Origin: Lachnospiraceae bacterium
Lineage (GTDB): Bacteria; Bacillota; Clostridia; Lachnospirales; Lachnospiraceae
Direction: 5' to 3'
Length of the DNA: 46,578 bases
Assembly (NCBI GenBank): GCA_910574285.1
Contig: CAJTAL010000033.1
Coordinates: 1 to 46,578 of the forward strand
Both the position numbers and the translations under genes were made by a program. Positions 33,750 to 42,026 of this stretch are shown in pieces. A model generated the notes under the pieces. It was not told where the DNA came from. It was given only the letters and a program-made list of their open reading frames with translations, and searched no databases. Position 1 is the stretch's first letter; every line of letters starts with the position of its first letter.

Positions 33750-35201
33750 ATGAACTCGAAAAATTCTTTGATTAAAAATTCAATTTATAATGTTTTATAC
33801 AGATGTTTGGGAATAGTCTTTCCTCTTATATCCTCTATTTATGTGGCAAGAATACTTACTCCATCGTATGTTGGAAAAGTTTCAGCAGCGCAGAATTTCG
33901 TGTCATATTTTACGATTTTTACGTCAATGGGTATTCCAACGTATGGAGTGAAATTAATTGCTCAATTTACAGGAAAGAAAGAATGTACAAACAGTGCTTT
34001 TTGGGAATTGTGGATAATAAATTTTTTTCTGAGTGGGATTACAGGAATAATGTACTACCTAACTGTTGCATTAATGCCCTTTTTTTATGAAGAGCGTACA
34101 TTATATGCTGTTTCCGGATTGGTTTTGGTAATTAATATAATTAATATAGACTGGTTTTTTCAGGGCATTCAAGAATATAAATATATTGCCATTAGAAGTT
34201 TGATAATTAAAATAATATCATTAATTTTGTTATTCTCCTTTGTGCATGATAAAAATGACTACTTAATCTATGCGATAATCAATATAATAGCTCTTACCGG
34301 AAATTATTTGTTTAATATCTTTACAATTAGGAAATATATTAAAGTATCTATTAAAAGATTACAATTTAAAGAACATTTAGTACATATTTTTTCTTTGTTT
34401 GGAGCATCGCTGGCTGCTGAAATATATACTTTAACAGATACTACAATGCTCAATATAATGTCAGGATCAAAAATAGTGGGTTATTACTCAATTTCAATGA
34501 ATGTGGTTAGGATTTTAAGAGGATTAGTGGTTGCAATAGCAGCAGTATTTTTACCACAGTTGAGCTACTATTATCATAATAAAAAGAATGATATGTTTTG
34601 TATTTTAGTTGATAAAGGGTTGCATGTATTGGTTTTACTTACAATTCCGGTTGCAATTGGTTTAATGCTTGTTGCAGATGATTTAATATTGCTATTCTTT
34701 GGAAAAGAGTATATTGGTTCAATATTATCTACACAAATATTAGCGATATCTGTTATGTCGGTAGCATTAAGTAATTTCATTGGATTACAAATTTTAGTCA
34801 CGTTAGGAAAGGAAAAGATAACAACTTTTTCCACTATAATTGGTGCTGGGGTAAATATAGTTCTAAACATATGTTTAATTGTTAGATATCAACATATAGG
34901 AGCTGCAATAGCATCAGCTATAACGGAGATGACTGTTACTCTTTTTCAATATATTTTTTGTAGAAAATATATTGAAATCAAGATGAGATTAATTGGTCCT
35001 GTTATTGCATCATTAATAATGAGTATTGTTGTATTATTGATCAAATTTTTAGGAATACCTATTTTTCTTCGACTTTTTTTAGAGTGTTTTTTGGGATGTA
35101 TCACTTATTTTATAATTATATATATTCTTAAAGATGAAATGATTGTTGACATCATTACTCGTGTAAAAGAATATATGAATAGAATGAAAAAATTAAAGTA
35201 A
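33750..35201 (+). CDS. Wzx-like flippase (MOP superfamily)
   Basis: A 483-residue membrane protein with about 14 hydrophobic segments. It opens KNSLIKNSIYNVLYRCLGIVFPLISSIYVARILTP, typical of Wzx, and later has GLQILVTLGKEK and GAAIASAITEM. It translocates the undecaprenyl-linked repeat unit to the outer leaflet. The annotated ORF can be read from TTG 33726, but ATG 33750 lies just after the stop of the preceding gene. The ribosome site is weak, suggesting translational coupling. It is followed by a hairpin at 35243. Confidence 0.9.
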   Translation: MNSKNSLIKNSIYNVLYRCLGIVFPLISSIYVARILTPSYVGKVSAAQNFVSYFTIFTSMGIPTYGVKLIAQFTGKKECTNSAFWELWIINFFLSGITGIMYYLTVALMPFFYEERTLYAVSGLVLVINIINIDWFFQGIQEYKYIAIRSLIIKIISLILLFSFVHDKNDYLIYAIINIIALTGNYLFNIFTIRKYIKVSIKRLQFKEHLVHIFSLFGASLAAEIYTLTDTTMLNIMSGSKIVGYYSISMNVVRILRGLVVAIAAVFLPQLSYYYHNKKNDMFCILVDKGLHVLVLLTIPVAIGLMLVADDLILLFFGKEYIGSILSTQILAISVMSVALSNFIGLQILVTLGKEKITTFSTIIGAGVNIVLNICLIVRYQHIGAAIASAITEMTVTLFQYIFCRKYIEIKMRLIGPVIASLIMSIVVLLIKFLGIPIFLRLFLECFLGCITYFIIIYILKDEMIVDIITRVKEYMNRMKKLK

Positions 35202-35242
35202 TTTTTATTTCAATTAGATAGATATAGAAAATCTGATTAGAA

Positions 35243-35294
35243 AATGGAGAGTGTTTTTTGATATTATAAGAGACACTCTCCATTCTTTGATTTT
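35243..35294 (+). terminator. Mid-operon terminator-like hairpin
   Basis: A perfect 12-bp stem, AATGGAGAGTGT (35243-35254) with ACACTCTCCATT (35273-35284), is followed by CTTTGATTTT. The T tract is imperfect. It divides the transferase/Wzy/Wzx genes from the precursor and phosphonate genes and could be read through under LoaP control. Confidence 0.6.
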
Positions 35295-35353
35295 AAATTC
35301 TTGCAATATATGTTTGCAATATTTGTATCTAAGTAATGTGGAGGTTTATATTG

Positions 35354-36682
35354 ATGAAAGAATTATTTAAAGATTTATGTGAAGGAAGAAAAACATTAGC
35401 TGTCGTAGGGTTAGGATACGTTGGTTTACCACTTGCGGTGGCATTTGCGAGTAAAGGTATAAATGTTATTGGATATGATATAAATAAAAGAAAAATAGAT
35501 CAATATCTTATGGGAGTTGATCCAACAAAAGAAATAGGCAATGATCTAATTAAAAAAACAAAGGTTAATTTTACTACAGACGAGCTTCAATTAAGATTGG
35601 CTCATTTTATAATTGTTGCCGTACCAACACCTGTTAATACGGATCATACGCCCAATTTATCTCCGGTTGAAAATGCATCAAAAATAATAGGTAACAATTT
35701 GAAAAGAGGTTCGATTGTGGTTTATGAATCTACAGTTTATCCTGGTGTAACAGAAGATATTTGCATTCCAATATTGGAGGAAGAGTCAGGATTAAAATGT
35801 GGACAGGATTTTAAGGTAGGATATAGCCCTGAAAGAATTAATCCGGGTGATAAGAGACATACATTGTCAAATATACATAAAATTGTATCTGGCTGTGATA
35901 AAGAATGTCTTGAAATTGTAAAGGATGTTTATAATCTTATTATTAATGTGGGAACGTTTCCCGTTTCTAGTATAAAGACAGCAGAGGCAGTAAAGGTTGT
36001 TGAAAACAGTCAGCGAGATATTAATATTGCATTTATGAATGAGTTGGCAATGGTTTTTGATAGAATGGGAATTGACACCAATGAGGTTATTGATGGAATG
36101 AATACAAAATGGAATGCATTAGGGTTTCGGCCAGGTTTAGTGGGGGGACATTGTATTGGTGTGGATCCATACTATTTTACATATGAAGCAGAAAAACTAG
36201 GATATCACAGCCAAATAATAATAAATGGTCGAATTGTAAATGATTCTATGGGAAATTTTGTAGCTGATATGGCTATTAAAAAAATGATAGAAGCTAATCA
36301 AGCACCTGCAAGGAGTAATGTTATTATATTAGGATTAACTTTTAAAGAAAATTGTCCAGATATAAGGAATAGTAAAGTAATAGATATTATAAAGCGTTTA
36401 AATGAATATGGAATAAGGCCGCAAATTGTAGATCCCTGGGCAGATAAATTGGAGGTGGAAAGAGAATATGGAATGAGCTTATCTGATTTAGAGGATATAA
36501 AGAATGCTGATTGTATTATTGTTGCAGTTGCGCATAATGAGTTTAGAAATCTTAATATAAAAGATATTAAGAAAATGTATACTGGTTCGTTACAGGATAA
36601 TCAAAAAGTGATATTAGATATCAAAGGGATATTTAATAAGGACGAATTTGAAAGATATGGAATAAATATTTGGAGATTGTAA
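35354..36682 (+). CDS. UDP-N-acetylhexosamine 6-dehydrogenase (WbpO/TviB type)
   Basis: A 442-residue nucleotide-sugar dehydrogenase that oxidises the C6 hydroxyl twice to a uronic acid using two NAD+. It has VVGLGYVGLPLAVAFA, the central YESTVYPGVTE, and the catalytic cysteine C267 in LVGGHCIGVDPYYFTYEAEKLGY. That last block, with NGRIVNDSMG, resembles the UDP-GlcNAc/GalNAc branch more than UDP-glucose dehydrogenases. The product would be a HexNAcA unit for the repeat. GGAGG (35340-35344) lies 9 nt from ATG 35354; the longer reading from GTG 35336 overlaps the ribosome site. Confidence 0.9.
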   Translation: MKELFKDLCEGRKTLAVVGLGYVGLPLAVAFASKGINVIGYDINKRKIDQYLMGVDPTKEIGNDLIKKTKVNFTTDELQLRLAHFIIVAVPTPVNTDHTPNLSPVENASKIIGNNLKRGSIVVYESTVYPGVTEDICIPILEEESGLKCGQDFKVGYSPERINPGDKRHTLSNIHKIVSGCDKECLEIVKDVYNLIINVGTFPVSSIKTAEAVKVVENSQRDINIAFMNELAMVFDRMGIDTNEVIDGMNTKWNALGFRPGLVGGHCIGVDPYYFTYEAEKLGYHSQIIINGRIVNDSMGNFVADMAIKKMIEANQAPARSNVIILGLTFKENCPDIRNSKVIDIIKRLNEYGIRPQIVDPWADKLEVEREYGMSLSDLEDIKNADCIIVAVAHNEFRNLNIKDIKKMYTGSLQDNQKVILDIKGIFNKDEFERYGINIWRL

Positions 36683-36744
36683 TAGAGGTTTTTACGTAAT
36701 TAAAAAAGAGTGTGAAAATTTATTTTTGACTAAAGGAGGCAATT

Positions 36745-38754
36745 TTGAAAGCACTAATATTAAATTCAGGAATGGGAACAAGAATGGGAGTTTTATCATC
36801 TGAACATCCCAAATGCATGACTGAAATTGGTCCATCGGAAACAATACTATCAAGGCAGTTAAGACAACTTGTTGAGATTGGAGTTAGTGATATAATTATC
36901 ACAACAGGATATTTTGATAATATTTTAAAAAATTATTGTCTAAGCCTAAGTTTAAATGTACATTTTACTTTTGTCAAAAATGAAAAATATGAAAGTACTA
37001 ACTATATATATAGTATATATTGCGCACGCAAATATTTAGATGACGACATTATTTTAATACATGGCGATTTGGTTCTTGAAAATAGTATATTTGATAAATT
37101 GTTTGAATTCCAGGGGTCGTGTATGGTAGTGAGTTCAGCTGTACCCTTACCACATAAAGATTTTAAGGCAGTAGTCGTAAGAGAAAAGATTGAATCTATA
37201 GGGATTGAATTTTTTGAGAGTTCATATGCGGCACAACCGATATATAAATTGAATTATAGTGATTGGAATGTGTGGCTTCGCAATATTGTAAAATATTGTG
37301 AAAATGGTAATGTGAATTGTTATGCTGAAAATGCTTTTAATGAAGTGTCTGATAGCTGTATTATATATCCTTTGGATGTAAGGCATATGCTATGTAATGA
37401 AATAGATAATCAGGATGATCTTGCAATTGTTTTAGATAAATTAAAAATAGTTGAAAATCGTAAAGTTTATATGTGTTTCTCTTCAGATGTGCTTCATACA
37501 GGACACATTACGATAATACAAAGAGCATCAAGACTTGGCAGGCTTACCATTGGAGTGTTGTCAGATGAAGCAGTTTCGAGTTTTAAACGATTTCCAATTC
37601 TTCCTATCGAGCAAAGGATGGCTTTATTTGAAAGTATTAAAGGTGTTGATAATGTTATTGAACAGAAGGAACTGTCATATAAAGATATTTTATTAAAATT
37701 AAAACCAGATATTGTAGTACATGGTAATAATTGGAAAGAAGGAACTCAAAGGGTAGTTCGTGAAGAAGTTATTGACATTCTTAATTCTTATGGTGGAAGG
37801 TTAATAGAATATCCTTATATTTCAGATCCTAAATTAAAAGAGTTGGAACAAAGATCTCGGTTGGAGTTATCTTTGCCAGATAGTAGGCGCGCTAGATTAC
37901 GGAAATTAATTGATATGAAGGGATTAGTGACCGTTATGGAGGTGCATGACGGTTTGACAGGTTTGATTGTTGAGAATACTATGGTTCAAGAGGATGAAAA
38001 ATCATTCCAATTTGATGCAATGTGGATTTCTTCACTCTGCGATTCCACGGCAAAAGGTAAACCTGACATTGAACTCGTAGATATGACTAGTAGATTTCGG
38101 ACTATTGATGATATTACAGAAGTGACCACAAAACCGATTATTTTTGATGGTGATACTGGGGGATTAACAGAACATTTTGTTTATACAGTGAAATCACTTG
38201 AAAAGATGGGGGTATCTGCAGTAATAATTGAAGATAAGACGGGTTTAAAAAAGAACAGTTTGTTTGGAACAGAGGTTGAGCAAAGGCAAGACTCTATAGA
38301 GAACTTTTCGGCAAAAATTGCGGCAGGTAAAAAAGCACAAAAGTCATCGGATTTTATGATTATTGCCAGAATAGAAAGTTTAATCCTTGAACAAGGAATG
38401 GATGATGCACTGGAACGAGCAAGGGCTTTTGTAAAAGCAGGAGCAGATGGTATTATGATTCATAGCAGAAAAAAAGAGCCTGATGAAATATTTGAATTTA
38501 TTAGAACATTTCGTAATGAAGATAAATATACACCTTTGGTGGTTGTACCAACATCATTTAATTCTGTTACAGAAGAAGAATTTAAGAAACAAGGGGTAAA
38601 TATTGTCATATATGCAAATCAATTAATGCGAAGCGAGGTTCCCGCAATGAAAAAAACAGCAGAAACTATTCTTCGTAATCATAGAGCTATGGAAGCAGAT
38701 AAATTTTTAATGCCTTTTCAAGAAATTATTTGTATGATTCCAGAAGAAATGTGA
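36745..38754 (+). CDS. pepM: Three-domain nucleotidyltransferase - cytidylyltransferase-like - PEP mutase fusion
   Basis: A 669-residue protein with three parts. Residues 1-235 are a LicC/PntC-like nucleotidyltransferase (GMGTRMG, P22-K23, D108 in IHGDLV). Residues 240-365 are a TagD-like cytidylyltransferase fold (HTGH 251-254, VVHGNNWKEG), but the usual C-terminal ISSTR/ISTT motif is replaced by ISDPKL, so this part may be inactive. Residues 385-669 are PEP mutase, with IFDGDTGG and the diagnostic EDKTGLKKNS (496-505), the EDK-X5-NS motif of true mutases. PEP mutase forms the C-P bond of phosphonates by turning PEP into phosphonopyruvate. The N-terminal domain probably makes a CMP-phosphonate. 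It starts at TTG with AAAGGAGG upstream; the decarboxylase and reductase genes follow. Confidence 0.92.
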   Translation: MKALILNSGMGTRMGVLSSEHPKCMTEIGPSETILSRQLRQLVEIGVSDIIITTGYFDNILKNYCLSLSLNVHFTFVKNEKYESTNYIYSIYCARKYLDDDIILIHGDLVLENSIFDKLFEFQGSCMVVSSAVPLPHKDFKAVVVREKIESIGIEFFESSYAAQPIYKLNYSDWNVWLRNIVKYCENGNVNCYAENAFNEVSDSCIIYPLDVRHMLCNEIDNQDDLAIVLDKLKIVENRKVYMCFSSDVLHTGHITIIQRASRLGRLTIGVLSDEAVSSFKRFPILPIEQRMALFESIKGVDNVIEQKELSYKDILLKLKPDIVVHGNNWKEGTQRVVREEVIDILNSYGGRLIEYPYISDPKLKELEQRSRLELSLPDSRRARLRKLIDMKGLVTVMEVHDGLTGLIVENTMVQEDEKSFQFDAMWISSLCDSTAKGKPDIELVDMTSRFRTIDDITEVTTKPIIFDGDTGGLTEHFVYTVKSLEKMGVSAVIIEDKTGLKKNSLFGTEVEQRQDSIENFSAKIAAGKKAQKSSDFMIIARIESLILEQGMDDALERARAFVKAGADGIMIHSRKKEPDEIFEFIRTFRNEDKYTPLVVVPTSFNSVTEEEFKKQGVNIVIYANQLMRSEVPAMKKTAETILRNHRAMEADKFLMPFQEIICMIPEEM

Positions 38755-38765
38755 GGATGGATTGT

Positions 38766-39902
38766 ATGCAAAAAATAATTTATGATAATTCAAATTATTC
38801 AAAATTAAGTAACTATATTGCTGATCTTAATATAAAAAGGATATTTTTAGTTTGTGGAAGGAATGTAAGTAATGTGCCGATTGTTAAATACATCAAAGAA
38901 TTAGAAGATCAAAAAAAAATAGAAGTTACTTTATTTAATGATTTTCATCCCAATCCAACATATGAATCAATAGTTAAAGGAGTAGAAATATTAAAAAAAA
39001 GTGAAGCGAATGATATTTTTGCAATTGGGGGAGGTTCTGCAATAGATGTTGCTAAATGCATTAAATTGTACAGCTCTATGAGACCCGATAATGGAATATT
39101 TGAAAATTGTTACCTTAGACAAAAAATTGTAGAGAATGATCGTAGACTCTTTGCAGTTCCGACTACTGCAGGTACAGGATCCGAGGCTACCCAATTTGCT
39201 GTGATTTATTATAGAGGTGAAAAGCAATCTGTTTCGCATAAAAGTATAATTCCAGATACTGTGTTATTTGATCCTTCTTCGCTTAAAACTTTGTCACTTT
39301 ATCAACGGAAAGTGGGAATGATGGATGCTCTATCTCACTCAATAGAGTCTTGCTGGTCTATTAATAGTACAAATGAAAGTAAAGAATATTCAAGAATTGC
39401 TATTAACTTAATCCTGAAAAACATGGAAAGTTATTTAAATAATGAAGTTTGCGGCAATACATATATGCTGAAGGCGGCAAATCTAGCTGGGCATGCGATA
39501 AATATTACACAAACAACTGCTGGTCATGCAATGAGTTACAAGCTTACAAGTTTATATGGTATTTCACATGGACATGCGGTTGCAATTTGTAATGCGGTTC
39601 TTTTTCCATATATGATAAATCATATTGATAAGTGCAGAGACATGCGAGGAGAAAGATATTTAAAAGATATGTTTGCTGAACTTGCAGAATTTATGGAATG
39701 TAAAGATATGTATGAAGCATGTGATAAATATAAGAATTTTTTGAAAGTATTAAATTTGGAAATACCTAAGATTAAAGAAAATGATTTGAATATTTTAACA
39801 GATTCGATTAATCAAGCAAGATTAGCAAATAATCCCATTACATTGAATCGGTATGATATTAGATATCTTTATAAAAAAATTATGTTAAAGGAGTTAATAT
39901 AA
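38766..39902 (+). CDS. Iron-type alcohol dehydrogenase, probable phosphonoacetaldehyde reductase
   Basis: A 378-residue group III (Fe-dependent) dehydrogenase. NAD(P) binding is GGGSAIDVAK (88-97) and TTAGTGSEATQF; metal ligands lie in GMMDALSHSIESCW and TTAGHAMSYKLTSLYGISHGHAVAI. Beside PEP mutase and the decarboxylase, its likely substrate is phosphonoacetaldehyde, giving 2-hydroxyethylphosphonate, as with PhpC/FomC in antibiotic clusters. No phosphonoacetaldehyde aminotransferase is evident, so the aminoethyl branch is less likely. ATG 38766 is chosen because GAGG (38753-38756), overlapping the pepM stop, is spaced 9 nt. It ends directly at the start of the next gene. Confidence 0.85.
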   Translation: MQKIIYDNSNYSKLSNYIADLNIKRIFLVCGRNVSNVPIVKYIKELEDQKKIEVTLFNDFHPNPTYESIVKGVEILKKSEANDIFAIGGGSAIDVAKCIKLYSSMRPDNGIFENCYLRQKIVENDRRLFAVPTTAGTGSEATQFAVIYYRGEKQSVSHKSIIPDTVLFDPSSLKTLSLYQRKVGMMDALSHSIESCWSINSTNESKEYSRIAINLILKNMESYLNNEVCGNTYMLKAANLAGHAINITQTTAGHAMSYKLTSLYGISHGHAVAICNAVLFPYMINHIDKCRDMRGERYLKDMFAELAEFMECKDMYEACDKYKNFLKVLNLEIPKIKENDLNILTDSINQARLANNPITLNRYDIRYLYKKIMLKELI

Positions 39903-41024
39903 ATGCAAGTTAAAGATATGTTACAAATCATGAATGTGGATTTTTTTTCTGGCGTTCCTGACAGTCAGTTGAAAGCATTGTGTAATTATTTAATGGATAC
40001 ATATGGTATTGATTCAAAACATCATATAATTGCGGTTAATGAAGGGAGTAGTGTGGGATTAGCTGCAGGTTATTATTTATCAACTGGAAAGATTCCGGCT
40101 GTATACATGCAGAATAGTGGGGAGGGAAATGCTGTTAATCCAGTTGTAAGTCTTCTTAATGATAATGTGTATGCAATACCTATGATTTTTATTATTGGTT
40201 GGAGGGGTGAACCAGGGAGTTATGATGAACCACAACATATTTATCAAGGGAAAATAACACTTAGTCTTTTGAAAGTTATAGGTATAGAATATTTTGTGGT
40301 AGATAAGAATACTTCTATAAATGAAATAAATGGAATAATGAAAAATTTTAATGTGCTATTATTAAAGGGGAAACAGGTAGCATTTGTAATAAAAAAAGGA
40401 GCGTTAGAGTATTCTAATACGGTTGAATATAAAAATCAATTTAGCCTTTCACGGGAAAATGTTATTGAACAGATTGTGTCTATAGCGAATGAGGATTTGA
40501 TCATTTCTACTACCGGTAAAGCGAGCAGAGAGTTATTTGAAGTCCGTGAGAGAAAGAAGCAAGATCATAAACATGATTTTTTGACAGTTGGTTCAATGGG
40601 GCATAGCTCATCGATTGCATTGGGTGTTGCATTAAATGTAATTGATCGTAAAATATGGTGTATTGATGGTGATGGTGCAGTTTTAATGCATATGGGAGCT
40701 ATGGCTACTATTGGAGCAATTCATCCACACAATTTTGTGCATATAATAATTAACAATTCATGCCATGAAACAGTTGGGGGGATGCCGACCGTTGCAAAGC
40801 AAATTGATTTCCCGGAAATTGCAAAGGGTTGTGGATATGTAAATGTAACAAGAGTAGAAAACTTTAAAGATTTAGGAATTCAACTTGAAAAAGCGAAATA
40901 TGCAAAAGAGCTAACTTTAATTGAAGTTTGTTGTAATATTGGTTCCAGGTTATCTTTAGGGAGACCAACGACGTCAGCAATCGAAAATAAAATCAATTTT
41001 ATGGATTTCTTAAATCTAGAATGA
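39903..41024 (+). CDS. ppd: Phosphonopyruvate decarboxylase
   Basis: A 373-residue thiamine-diphosphate enzyme. The Pyr domain has FSGVPDSQLKAL and the catalytic Glu in IAVNEGSSVGLAAGYY (E47). The PP domain has GSMGHSSSIALGVAL and the ThDP/Mg motif WCIDGDGAVLMHMGAMATIG with the distal NNSCHETVGGMPT. The fused single-chain arrangement and GVPDS start are those of Ppd, which pulls the unfavourable PEP mutase reaction forward by decarboxylating phosphonopyruvate to phosphonoacetaldehyde. Sulfopyruvate decarboxylase is a close relative, but adjacency to PEP mutase decides. The start codon follows the reductase stop immediately. Confidence 0.93.
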   Translation: MQVKDMLQIMNVDFFSGVPDSQLKALCNYLMDTYGIDSKHHIIAVNEGSSVGLAAGYYLSTGKIPAVYMQNSGEGNAVNPVVSLLNDNVYAIPMIFIIGWRGEPGSYDEPQHIYQGKITLSLLKVIGIEYFVVDKNTSINEINGIMKNFNVLLLKGKQVAFVIKKGALEYSNTVEYKNQFSLSRENVIEQIVSIANEDLIISTTGKASRELFEVRERKKQDHKHDFLTVGSMGHSSSIALGVALNVIDRKIWCIDGDGAVLMHMGAMATIGAIHPHNFVHIIINNSCHETVGGMPTVAKQIDFPEIAKGCGYVNVTRVENFKDLGIQLEKAKYAKELTLIEVCCNIGSRLSLGRPTTSAIENKINFMDFLNLE

Positions 41025-41084
41025 AAACTCCATATATGATTAAAAAATTGTAAATGACATATGTTAAAATTGTGAGGTGACATA

Positions 41085-42014
41085 ATGAAGAAATATATTC
41101 AAGTTGCTCGCCTTGACCATTGGATCAAACAATTGTTTATATTTCCCGGATTAGTGGTTGCATACGTTTTATTAAATCCAAAAATAAATATATACATAGT
41201 CTGCAAAATTATTTTTGGTTTTATATCTACATGTTTGATTGCTTCGTCTAATTATATCATAAATGAATGGTTGGACGCAGAGTTCGATAAATTTCATCCC
41301 ACAAAGAAGTATAGAAGTGTTGTTGAAAATGATTTGAGACCAGCGATAGTATATATTCTATACTTTGGATTAGCCATTATAGGAGTAGGTATAGCATTCT
41401 GCTTATCCCCTATATTTTGCGGATGTGAAATATGGCTTTGGGTAATGGGAATATTATATAATGTAAAACCTATACGTACGAAAGATATTCCAATAATTGA
41501 TATTCTGTCTGAATCAATAAACAATGCCATTCGCTTCTTGCTTGGATGGTTTACCATAACGGATTCGTATCTTCCACCAATAAGTATAATAATTGGATAC
41601 TGGTTTGCAGGAGCCTTCTTAATGGCGATGAAAAGATTTGCAGAGTATAGAATGATTGCAAATCCTGATGTTGCAGGGGAATATAGAAAATCTTTTCAGT
41701 TTTATTCAGAACAGAGCTTACTGTTGCTGTCATTCTTTTTTGCTATGTGTTCAGTTCTTTTTATAGGAATTTTTTTGATTAAATACCGGCTGGAATTAAT
41801 TCTTTTTATGCCATTTTTTATGGGACTTTTTTGTTATTACTTTCATATATCGTTTAATAATGATTCAGCAGCTCAAAAGCCGGAAAAACTTTTTAGAGAG
41901 AAAAGGTTGATGTTTTATTGTTTTATACTTTGTATCTTATTCTGGATTTTAATGATACTTGACTTTCCGATATTAAATGCTATTATCAGTGATACTTTAA
42001 TAAAAATAAAGTAG
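41085..42014 (+). CDS. UbiA-family polyprenyl-phosphate phosphoribosyltransferase-like protein
   Basis: A 309-residue membrane protein with about eight or nine hydrophobic segments. It opens QVARLDHWIKQLFIFPGL and has the metal/prenyl motif NEWLDAEFDKFHPTKKYR (NxxxDxxxD followed by HPTKKxR). Both are hallmarks of decaprenyl-phosphate 5-phosphoribosyltransferase (the mycobacterial Rv3806c branch) rather than of quinone or heme UbiA. Predicted reaction: PRPP plus polyprenyl phosphate gives polyprenyl-phospho-5-phosphoribose, facing the cytoplasm. A GT87-like gene and a HAD phosphatase follow, matching the next steps. GTGAGG precedes the ATG. Confidence 0.85.
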   Translation: MKKYIQVARLDHWIKQLFIFPGLVVAYVLLNPKINIYIVCKIIFGFISTCLIASSNYIINEWLDAEFDKFHPTKKYRSVVENDLRPAIVYILYFGLAIIGVGIAFCLSPIFCGCEIWLWVMGILYNVKPIRTKDIPIIDILSESINNAIRFLLGWFTITDSYLPPISIIIGYWFAGAFLMAMKRFAEYRMIANPDVAGEYRKSFQFYSEQSLLLLSFFFAMCSVLFIGIFLIKYRLELILFMPFFMGLFCYYFHISFNNDSAAQKPEKLFREKRLMFYCFILCILFWILMILDFPILNAIISDTLIKIK

Positions 42015-42026
42015 GGAAACAGGATA

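Noticed and set aside
39903-41024. Sulfopyruvate decarboxylase (coenzyme M pathway)
   Set aside because: The family is close, but the adjacent PEP mutase with an intact EDK-X5-NS motif fits the phosphonate reaction.
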